A stretch of DNA of 47,415 nt, taken from contig JAAOMR010000504.1 in the NCBI GenBank assembly GCA_018853935.1, forward strand, positions 1 through 47,415, written 5' to 3'. Position numbers and translations under genes: made by a program. The stretch is from Acidithiobacillus ferrivorans (GTDB lineage Bacteria; Pseudomonadota; Gammaproteobacteria; Acidithiobacillales; Acidithiobacillaceae). The notes under the pieces were generated by a model. It made no database searches and had not been told where the DNA came from. It saw only the letters and a program-made list of their open reading frames with translations. This document shows positions 1 through 7,323 of the stretch, in pieces; within the stretch, counting starts at the first letter, position 1; the number at the start of each line of letters is the position of its first letter.

Positions 1-167
1 ATTTATCGGATGTAGGCGTTGGTCTGAATATGAGCACCCGTTGGGGCACGTCCGTTTCTGTCATGAGTGCACTGCCAGTGTCGCACAGCCTATATCCGGC
101 CAGTTCCGCGGCCAATCTCAGCAAAGAACGCGTGGATGCCTATTTCATATTACAACAAAGTTTTTGA
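1..167 (+). CDS. C-terminal end of a TpsB-like outer-membrane transporter (partial)
   Basis: Reading from base 3 there is an open frame of 54 codons running in from outside the window and closing with TGA at 165-167. The peptide contains GVGLNMSTRWGTSVSV and ends AYFILQQSF. Alternating hydrophobic residues and a terminal phenylalanine are the usual last strand and assembly signal of outer-membrane beta-barrels, and the wording resembles the ends of two-partner-secretion (FhaC/ShlB/HMW1B) transporters. Such proteins carry a TpsA exoprotein across the outer membrane. The next gene starts only 32 bp downstream, so the two are probably cotranscribed. Only the tail is visible, so another beta-barrel family remains possible; the TPS reading is strengthened by the TPS-domain exoprotein near 17.8-20.2 kb. 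Confidence 0.6.
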   Translation, partial: LSDVGVGLNMSTRWGTSVSVMSALPVSHSLYPASSAANLSKERVDAYFILQQSF

Positions 168-198
168 TCGAAGTTCTGTCAAAAAGGAGAGTTTTTTA

Positions 199-1017
199 AT
201 GCTGCGATTTTCCCCTTCTTCTGCTTCTGCGCTTTCCCCATGGTTGCTTGCCGCAGCTGTACTGGGTCTCTCTGCGCAAGCGATGGCCGGAACCCTGGCG
301 GTGGTGAATGGGCAATCCATCACTAGCGAGCAAGTGGATGCCGCGGATGCAGCTGCGGCCAAAAATCCGTCAATTGCACAAAAGGCCCTGCAGACGCTGA
401 TCAACCGCACTCTCCTCTTGCAGCAGGCAAAAAAGGCTGGATTGGCGGAAACACCAGCCTTTCAAAAGGCGATGGCCGCCGAGAAAGAAAACATGCTGAT
501 TGACGCCGCGCTGCAGCAGTATCAATCCCAGCATCCGGTCTCGGAAAAGGCCATTCAATCACGGTACGATGATTTGGTGAAAACAGCACCAAAGCAGCAG
601 TACCGGTTGAGCGAGATCGTCGTGCCGAGCTATGCCCAGGCCAAAGCCATTCTGGGAGAGCTGAAGAAGGGTCAGAGCTTCTCGGATCTGGCAGCAACCC
701 ATTCGCAAGCCTCTAATGCCGTACTCGGGGGCGAAATGGGATGGGTGAATTCCAACGAAATTTCCGCCCCGATTTTAGAAGCTCTGAAGAAAGTAAAGAA
801 GAATGAGGTGATCGGTCCGATTTCCATGCCGAGTGGATATGTCATCATTCAGGATTTGGGGGAACGGCCCGCTGTGGTGCTGCCCTTGAAAGAGATTACG
901 CCTCAACTGAAATCGGCCTTAACCAATCAGGAGACAGCGGTATATTTGCAAAAGCTCAGGAAGCAGGCGCATATTCAGATCATGCCAACTGCAAAATCCA
1001 CTGCCGTCAAGAAATAG
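199..1017 (+). CDS. Periplasmic PpiC/SurA-type peptidyl-prolyl isomerase
   Basis: A 272-residue protein. The start ATG at 199 is chosen because AAGGAGA lies at 184-190, eight bases upstream; the longer frame from 67 would overlap the preceding gene. A signal peptide (hydrophobic LLAAAVLGLSAQAMA) ends near residue 30. Then come a SurA-like helical region with the VVNGQSIT opening typical of SurA_N and, around residues 135-230, a parvulin domain (YRLSEIVV, FSDLAATHSQ, GGEMGWV, PISMPSGYVII). The family folds or chaperones outer-membrane and secreted proteins in the periplasm. Lying directly behind a TpsB-like gene, it may escort the barrel or its TpsA substrate; that role is inferred from position. 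Confidence 0.85.
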   Translation: MLRFSPSSASALSPWLLAAAVLGLSAQAMAGTLAVVNGQSITSEQVDAADAAAAKNPSIAQKALQTLINRTLLLQQAKKAGLAETPAFQKAMAAEKENMLIDAALQQYQSQHPVSEKAIQSRYDDLVKTAPKQQYRLSEIVVPSYAQAKAILGELKKGQSFSDLAATHSQASNAVLGGEMGWVNSNEISAPILEALKKVKKNEVIGPISMPSGYVIIQDLGERPAVVLPLKEITPQLKSALTNQETAVYLQKLRKQAHIQIMPTAKSTAVKK

Positions 1018-1025
1018 GATAGGCC

Positions 1026-1451
1026 ATGAAAGCGATCACTGTCGGTGCTTTGGTGCTGGGTACATTAGGATTGACGGGTTGTGCGGCCAGTTCACAGGTC
1101 ACCGTTCACCCGATCAGCACACATCATTACGCCCCCACGTCCGTAGTCCAGGCGCTCACGAGTGATCCTGCCCGACCATACGTGGTCATTGCCAATCTGC
1201 ATGCCAGCGCGCCTGCGGGCACACCATCCGCCCAGGTGATTGCCAGCATCGAAAAGCGGGCTGCGTCTTTGGGTGCCGATGCAGTCATATTGCACAATCA
1301 TAGCCGCAGCGCACCGCCGCAAGTGCAATTCAACTCGTCGGGTGGAAATTACCAGAATGTACCGGCTACCGTGATCCCTGATTATAGTGGGGAGGCGATA
1401 CATTGGGTGGCGAAAGGTACAAGCAGTGAATCCCCTTCGCATGGACAGTAG
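1026..1451 (+). CDS. Small putative lipoprotein
   Basis: A 141-residue protein starting 8 bp after the PpiC stop, so in the same operon. The N-terminus is a lipoprotein signal: a short hydrophobic stretch followed by the lipobox LTGC with Cys19 as the predicted lipidated residue. After processing about 120 residues remain. The middle part (VIANLHASAP...SAQVIASIEKRAASLGADAVIL) resembles the small fold in which a conserved loop reads 'A..LGAdAVI', common in bacterial lipoproteins of unknown role. It is presumably anchored in a membrane facing the periplasm. Position suggests an accessory to the TpsB/PpiC export module, but nothing in the sequence fixes a function. Confidence 0.7.
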   Translation: MKAITVGALVLGTLGLTGCAASSQVTVHPISTHHYAPTSVVQALTSDPARPYVVIANLHASAPAGTPSAQVIASIEKRAASLGADAVILHNHSRSAPPQVQFNSSGGNYQNVPATVIPDYSGEAIHWVAKGTSSESPSHGQ

Positions 1452-1603
1452 GCAGTGTTTAAATGCTATTTAATTCTCTAAATCAGTATGGTAGAGATAA
1501 TTCAATTCGATAGAAGCGGTAACATGCCTCATCAGCAAGACTGAGGCAGGCAGACGTATTGGCCTACCTGCTTTGGGCGGAACATATGCCGATAGGAACC
1601 CCA

Positions 1604-2458
1604 ATGAAGCAAGATATAATATGTGAGATTTTGCAGGTAGATAGGCTTACAGAAATTGTAGATATTGGCGCAAACCCCATTGACGGCGAACCGCCCTACA
1701 AACCTATGATGGACTCTGGGGTATGTCGTGTTACGGGTTTTGAACCACAAGAACAAGCATTGGCGGAACTGCTGGCTAAGAAGGGGGAAAATGAAAGGTA
1801 TCTCCCGTATGCAGTCGGCGATGGTGAAACTCATATTTTGAACATATGTCGCGGATCAGGGATGACGAGTTTGTTCGACCCAGACCCAAAATCTTTTGAG
1901 ATATTCCAATCCCTTAAACCGCTAGCGGAAGTTGTCAAAAGGATCCCAATAGAAACCAGCAAGTTGGATGATGTTGCAGAGATAAGTTTAATTGATTTCC
2001 TGAAGATTGATATTCAGGGTGGTGAGCTTTCGGTATTCGCCAATGGAAAGAAAAGATTGGAAAGCACTGTAGCAATACAAACTGAGGTTTCATTTTTTAA
2101 GCTATACAAGAATCAGCCATCCATAGGAGATATTGATGTCGAACTTCGTCATCAAGGGTTTATTCCCCATTGCTTTGCTGCTGTAAAACAGTGGCCGATT
2201 GCCCCGGCTATAATAAACAATAACAATCGCCAACCATTAAATCAATTGCTAGAAGCAGATATCGTTTACACTAGAGATTTTTCATTGCCTGATTTATTGA
2301 GCGATGATCAACTTAAACATATGGCGCTAATTGTTCATAATTGTTATAGATCGTTTGATCTTGCGATTCGATGTATTATGCTTCTTGAACAGCGTAATGC
2401 TTTGCCTGTAGGCTCTCAAAAGAGCTACATCGACACCATCTCTGGACGGTCAGTCTGA
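1604..2458 (+). CDS. FkbM-family SAM-dependent methyltransferase
   Basis: A 284-residue protein. ATG 1604 is preferred because AGGA lies at 1594-1597 with a 6-base gap; ATG 1586 and TTG 1559 are in-frame alternatives. The SAM-binding motif I appears as IVDIGANPIDG (about residues 16-26), motif II as TGFEPQEQA, and the FkbM signature as DFLKIDIQGGELSVFANG (about 131-148). Family members O-methylate sugars or other hydroxyls in polysaccharide, glycopeptide and glycolipid pathways. The gene is strikingly AT-rich compared with both neighbours and is separated from them by about 150 and 180 bp, which suggests separate acquisition. Its place among glycosyltransferases suggests it caps or decorates a glycan. 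Confidence 0.85.
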   Translation: MKQDIICEILQVDRLTEIVDIGANPIDGEPPYKPMMDSGVCRVTGFEPQEQALAELLAKKGENERYLPYAVGDGETHILNICRGSGMTSLFDPDPKSFEIFQSLKPLAEVVKRIPIETSKLDDVAEISLIDFLKIDIQGGELSVFANGKKRLESTVAIQTEVSFFKLYKNQPSIGDIDVELRHQGFIPHCFAAVKQWPIAPAIINNNNRQPLNQLLEADIVYTRDFSLPDLLSDDQLKHMALIVHNCYRSFDLAIRCIMLLEQRNALPVGSQKSYIDTISGRSV

Positions 2459-2637
2459 CCAGAGTGCGCAAATCGAAGATTTTCCGTGGCAGCCTTAATA
2501 CATTTAAATTTGTTGTGCTGCCGTTGCGTGGTTCAGGTGTGCCAGGGAGATCATTCGGTCGCGCTGCTCGGTCTCTTCATATGGTTCTCTTCTGCGTTAC
2601 CTGTAAAAGATATACATTCATTTAAGCAGGAATTGTG

Positions 2638-5600
2638 ATGGCAAAAAATAAACCGTTGGAAGGCCATTCAGTTCTGCTCATCCTGGGCATGCATCGTAGC
2701 GGGTCCTCTTTGCTGGCCAGCATGTGTGATTCTTTCGGCGTTGATATGGGCAGGCAATTGATCGATGCCGATCAACACAACCCGGTAGGCAACTGGGAAG
2801 ATGCCGAACTTGTCACCATCCAGGAAGAGCTGCTGGAAGCGATGGGGCAGTCATGGCATGGTGATTATGGCGCTGACCCATACCCTTCCCGCTGGTGGCA
2901 GAGTGCAACAACCAGGCCTTTCCGCGATGCTCTACAGCAATTACTCCTCTCTATCAAACCAGAAGGCCCTCAGCGTGGCTTCAAGGATCCTCGAACCACC
3001 CGATTCTTACCCTTATGGCGTGTGCTATTATCGCAATGTGGATTGAGTCCCTTCTTTGTGTTGGCAGTACGGGATCCTATCGAAGTCATAGTATCGCTCA
3101 TCCAACGTAACCAAATGGATTTGAAGCAGGCGCTGAGAATATGGGTGCGGTACAACCTTGACGCGATTCGGGACAGTGAAAGGCAGATTGGTTTTGTGGT
3201 GGATTATGGCCGATGGTTTACCGATGGCGATTCTCAACTGGAAAGCCTCGGTAAACTGCTTCATCGCCCTCTAGACAGGATATCCCGGCAACGAATTCTC
3301 AGCGAACGCATTCGCCCGGAATTGCGACGCTCTATAGCGAAGATCGATTTGCCGCCTTGGGTATCCACGCTTTACGAAAACCTGCGGGCATTATCCGGAC
3401 GCGCGCTAGAGCCCGCCGATTTCGGGCCTGTATTACAGATGCTTGAGTACTGGGACATTCTGCTTCGCCACGGCACAGAGGACAAGGGGCGTTGGCAGTC
3501 ACCCCCCATTGCCATTGTCGCCCCTGACACCCAGAGTCCTGAGAGTGATTCTGAAGTGGTGATAGCCTGCAACCAACTCGCGCGTGTTTTAGGGAATGAA
3601 GGACATCCGGTCACGGTCCTTACTCTCGGATACCATGCAGCCGAATCTGACATGTTTCTTGCAGATCAACGAATGTATGCCGAAGAGGGCGTGGCGTTAC
3701 TCGCACTGCCCGCGACCGATGAAGAAATTGCGAGCCCATGGCATATAGCGCGCTCCTGGTTGGCGTACCGATTCCTGCAACAACGCCGTTTTATATCGGC
3801 CTATATTTACGATGTGGGTGGCAGTGCGTATTACAGTCTTCTCGCTCAGCAGCAAGGAATCGGCTTACCGTATACGCAAATTTGCCTCGCTATAAACACA
3901 CCGACAGCATGGGAATATGCCGCAGACGGACGTTTCCCGGATGCTGACGCCGTTGAATGCATTCACATGGAAACGCAGAGCCTGAAATATGCTCAGCATG
4001 CGGTTGTATCCAGCACCTACATGCTGCATTGGCTGCGTGCGCAGGTGCCTCATACGCCGGAAACAATCCAAGTTATTCCCAATCTGACGGGTATTGAACC
4101 TGCAGTGCGGACGGTATCGGTGGCATTTCAGGAAATCATCTATCTGGGGCGCCTGGACACCCGGCACGGACTACTGGTTTTTCTCCACGCCATGGATGCA
4201 TTGAAGGACTCCCTCCCTTCCCCGATCAGAATCACTTTCCTGGGTAAAAACGGACGTGTGGGGGATGACGATGGTTTTGCCACAATCTCCCGCCACATAG
4301 CGGATTGGCCATGGCGAGTACAAATACTGGGACAATTGGATTCCCACGCATCGATAAGTTATCTGCAAACTCACCCATGTGTAGCAGTAATACCGGCCAT
4401 TGAAGATAATGCATCCTATAATGTGCAGGCATGCCTGCAAATGGGCATACCTAGCATCATATCGAATGCCGGGGCGACACCAGAGCAAATTGTTGCCAGT
4501 GACCGACACAGGCTGGTGGAACCAACTTCCGCAGCATTTTCTGAAGCAATTCGCATGGCCTTTGATGAAGCTGTCGATATGCAGAACAAGCCGCTGTTGT
4601 TGGGAACTGCGATGACCGAAGCAGAAATCTCTGCTTCCTGGCGGGCCTTGTTCCAATCCCTGATAGCGCAGCCAGGCCCGTCTATCCCGGCCGACCCCAA
4701 TGAATGGCCGTTGGTCAGCGTCTGCCTCGTGCACCATGAACGCCCACATTTCCTGGCCCAAAGTATCGCCTCCTTGCAGGCCATGGACTATCCCAATATG
4801 GAAGTGGTGTTGGTCGACGATGGGAGTTGCGATCACGCCAGCACGACCTATCTCAAAGAATTGGTCCCAATTTTTGAATCGCGGGGCTGGACCATTATCC
4901 GACAGGAAAACAAATATCTAGGGGCCGCCCGCAATGCCGCTGCGCGCAAAGCGCGGGGTGAGTGGTTATTGTTTATGGATGACGACAATGTTGCGTGCCC
5001 CGAAGAAGTGCGTACGATGGTCCGGGCTGCCTTGAACAGCGATTCCAGCATTGTCACAACGGCGATGGACATTTTTAAGGGTGAAGGATCCCCGGTATTC
5101 TGGCAGAAACCAGATCAGACCTGGATTCCTTTGGCGGGACCCTGTGTAACAGGCATTGAAAGGAATGTTTTTGGTGATGCCAACGCGCTGATTCAACGGA
5201 AAACATTCCTGGCGTTGGGCGCGTTTACCGAAGATCGCGCCGGACATGAAGATTGGGAGTTTTTTGCCAAAGCGAGTCTAGCCGGGATTCCGATGGTCGC
5301 CGTACCAGAGCCCTTATTCTGGTATCGCATCAGCACCACGGGCATGCTGGGAAAGGGTAACAGCTATCGTGATCATCACCGTTCGCTGCGTCCGTATATA
5401 GCCAGGCAGCCGCTATTACTTCAGGACTTACCCCTTATTACACACGGTCAAAGTGCTTGGCGCAAAGCGTTGGATACCAGACGGGACAGCCGGAAATTTG
5501 TTAGTCAGGTCTATTGGGGGAAGGATACCCAGTTCAGTGAAGACCGCAGTACGCGGGATGTTTTTCTTCTGGATGATCATCTGCTGGTACATCTTTGTGT

Positions 5601-6183
5601 GCCCGCTGGGGATGCAGCAGATTACTGTTATCTGCGTTGGGATCCCACAACACGACTGGCGCAGTTTACTGTGGAGGATTGTCGGCTACGTATTGATGGG
5701 GAGAGGGTTTGGGGTTGGGACCATCCGCACGTGACAGGGCAGGCAGATATTGCAGTAGATAATGAGAGCGGACATCCTCTGATAACCTGTTTGGGCAGTG
5801 ATCCATATCTCATCTTTAATCTCCCCGATGAAATCGCGCAACGGCTAGCGGGTAACGGCGGCGTGTTTGAAGCCAAACTGCGTCCGACCAGTTTAGATTG
5901 GCAGGATCATGACGCTTTAGCCGATCTACAGATCAGGCAACGAGAGATACTGCATAGGGAGCGGCTTGCTCAGCTTACAGCAGCTGTTGCCATGAAAACC
6001 CAAAACATAGTAATCCTCTCTGAGGAGGTTGAGCGGCACAAGCTGCAGGAAGCAGCCACTGCTGTGCATATTGGCAATCTTGCCGCGGAATTATCCGCCA
6101 CCTATGCTTCACACTCCTGGCGGCTTACGGCACCGCTGCGCAAGTTGGTTAAAGCTATGCGCTGGATTAAGAAAAGATTATGA
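2638..6183 (+). CDS. Sulfotransferase-GT4-GT2 three-domain fusion protein
   Basis: About 1181 residues. ATG 2638 follows AGGA at 2628-2631; an overlapping GTG at 2635 is possible. Domain 1 (about 15-270) is a sulfotransferase: GMHRSGSS is the PAPS 5'-phosphosulfate loop and RDPIEVIVSL (about 145) the 3'-phosphate site. Domain 2 (about 290-660) is a GT-B fold GT4-like transferase (IIYLGRLDTRHG near 500, NVQACLQMGIPSIIS later), though the usual ExxxxxxxE is weak. Domain 3 (about 690-930) is a GT-A GT2 transferase with VVLVDDGS and the metal site FMDDDN near 780. After a linker and a coiled-coil-like stretch the C-terminus ends in SHSWRLTAPLRK (about 1159). Presumably cytoplasmic; it could add two sugars and a sulfate to one glycan. 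galE follows 94 bp later. Confidence 0.85.
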   Translation: MAKNKPLEGHSVLLILGMHRSGSSLLASMCDSFGVDMGRQLIDADQHNPVGNWEDAELVTIQEELLEAMGQSWHGDYGADPYPSRWWQSATTRPFRDALQQLLLSIKPEGPQRGFKDPRTTRFLPLWRVLLSQCGLSPFFVLAVRDPIEVIVSLIQRNQMDLKQALRIWVRYNLDAIRDSERQIGFVVDYGRWFTDGDSQLESLGKLLHRPLDRISRQRILSERIRPELRRSIAKIDLPPWVSTLYENLRALSGRALEPADFGPVLQMLEYWDILLRHGTEDKGRWQSPPIAIVAPDTQSPESDSEVVIACNQLARVLGNEGHPVTVLTLGYHAAESDMFLADQRMYAEEGVALLALPATDEEIASPWHIARSWLAYRFLQQRRFISAYIYDVGGSAYYSLLAQQQGIGLPYTQICLAINTPTAWEYAADGRFPDADAVECIHMETQSLKYAQHAVVSSTYMLHWLRAQVPHTPETIQVIPNLTGIEPAVRTVSVAFQEIIYLGRLDTRHGLLVFLHAMDALKDSLPSPIRITFLGKNGRVGDDDGFATISRHIADWPWRVQILGQLDSHASISYLQTHPCVAVIPAIEDNASYNVQACLQMGIPSIISNAGATPEQIVASDRHRLVEPTSAAFSEAIRMAFDEAVDMQNKPLLLGTAMTEAEISASWRALFQSLIAQPGPSIPADPNEWPLVSVCLVHHERPHFLAQSIASLQAMDYPNMEVVLVDDGSCDHASTTYLKELVPIFESRGWTIIRQENKYLGAARNAAARKARGEWLLFMDDDNVACPEEVRTMVRAALNSDSSIVTTAMDIFKGEGSPVFWQKPDQTWIPLAGPCVTGIERNVFGDANALIQRKTFLALGAFTEDRAGHEDWEFFAKASLAGIPMVAVPEPLFWYRISTTGMLGKGNSYRDHHRSLRPYIARQPLLLQDLPLITHGQSAWRKALDTRRDSRKFVSQVYWGKDTQFSEDRSTRDVFLLDDHLLVHLCVPAGDAADYCYLRWDPTTRLAQFTVEDCRLRIDGERVWGWDHPHVTGQADIAVDNESGHPLITCLGSDPYLIFNLPDEIAQRLAGNGGVFEAKLRPTSLDWQDHDALADLQIRQREILHRERLAQLTAAVAMKTQNIVILSEEVERHKLQEAATAVHIGNLAAELSATYASHSWRLTAPLRKLVKAMRWIKKRL

Positions 6184-6277
6184 GAGTAGTGGGCAGAGGT
6201 CGGCAACGTCGCGCTGTTAGGATTGCTGGGCGATGCCTCAGGTGATGATGGGAATGGATGTTTCTGAGGTGGAGACC

Positions 6278-7267
6278 ATGCGGATTCTAGTGGTGGGCGG
6301 GGCGGGATATATTGGTTCGCACATGGTCAAGCGTCTGGCCCAAGACGGCCATGAGGTGGTGGTGCTGGATGATCTCAGTACCGGGCACCGGGAGGCGGCG
6401 CGCTTTGGCGAACTGGTGGAAGGAGATTTAGCGGATTCGGCGTTGTTGGATCGGTTGCTGGGTCAGCGACCATTCACTGCGGTGATGCACTTTGGTGCCT
6501 ATAGTCAGGTGGGTGAATCCTCTCAAGAGCCAGCGGCATATTATCGCAACAATGTGGCCCACACCCTAAATCTGCTAGATGCCATGCGTGCCCATGGGAT
6601 AGATCGGTTGGTGTTTTCGTCCACGGCGGCGGTGTTTGGGGAACCGATGTATATTCCCATTGATGAAGCTCACCCCTTGCGCGCCATCAATCCTTACGGA
6701 CGCAGCAAACGCATGGTTGAGGAAATATTGGCCGATTACCAGCTGGCCTATGGCCTGCATTGGGCGGCCTTGCGCTACTTCAACGCGGCGGGTGCGGATC
6801 CTGAAGGAGAATTGGGTGAGCAGCATGAGCCGGAAACGCATCTGATCCCCATCGTCTTGCAGGTGGCTTCCGGACGGCGTTCAGAATTGCAGGTTTTTGG
6901 TGATGAATATGATACGCCGGATGGTACCTGCATTCGGGATTACGTCCATGTGACTGACCTTTGCGATGCCCATGCGCTGGCTCTGGATTATCTGTGTTCG
7001 GGGCGCCCCAGCCGGGCGTGGAATTTGGGCACTGAAGTGGGTTATTCGGTCAGAGAGGTCATCAATACCGCGCGGCGCGTGACCGGCCGGGAGATTCCAG
7101 TGCGGATAATGCCGCGTCGGCCGGGCGACCCGGCGCGGCTGGTGGCCGATAGTGCTGCAGCGGGGCGGGATCTGGGCTGGTGCCCTCGATTTGCTGATCT
7201 GGAGATCATGATCACGCATGCATGGCGGTGGGAGTGTCGAATGAGGGATGGAGATACTGCCACCTGA
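6278..7267 (+). CDS. galE: UDP-glucose 4-epimerase (GalE-type extended SDR)
   Basis: A 329-residue protein. ATG 6278 begins MRILVVGGAGYIGSH, the normal GalE N-terminus, and has a GGTGGAG box a few bases upstream; the longer frame from 6233 adds an unlikely leader. Seen: the NAD-binding GGAGYIG (about residues 7-13), DDLSTGH, the catalytic FSSTAAVFGEP and NPYGRSKRM with the Tyr and Lys of the YxxxK motif, and the RYFNAAGADP substrate segment. GalE interconverts UDP-glucose and UDP-galactose in the cytosol (some members also UDP-GlcNAc/GalNAc). Here it likely supplies UDP-sugar donor for the surrounding glycosyltransferases, and it probably shares the transcript of the fusion gene upstream. It converges with the next gene, leaving a 56-bp gap. 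Confidence 0.9.
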   Translation: MRILVVGGAGYIGSHMVKRLAQDGHEVVVLDDLSTGHREAARFGELVEGDLADSALLDRLLGQRPFTAVMHFGAYSQVGESSQEPAAYYRNNVAHTLNLLDAMRAHGIDRLVFSSTAAVFGEPMYIPIDEAHPLRAINPYGRSKRMVEEILADYQLAYGLHWAALRYFNAAGADPEGELGEQHEPETHLIPIVLQVASGRRSELQVFGDEYDTPDGTCIRDYVHVTDLCDAHALALDYLCSGRPSRAWNLGTEVGYSVREVINTARRVTGREIPVRIMPRRPGDPARLVADSAAAGRDLGWCPRFADLEIMITHAWRWECRMRDGDTAT

Positions 7268-7323
7268 TTCACGACCACTCCATTACACGCTTGATCACAT
7301 TCGAGCAGAAACTTTATTCAAGC

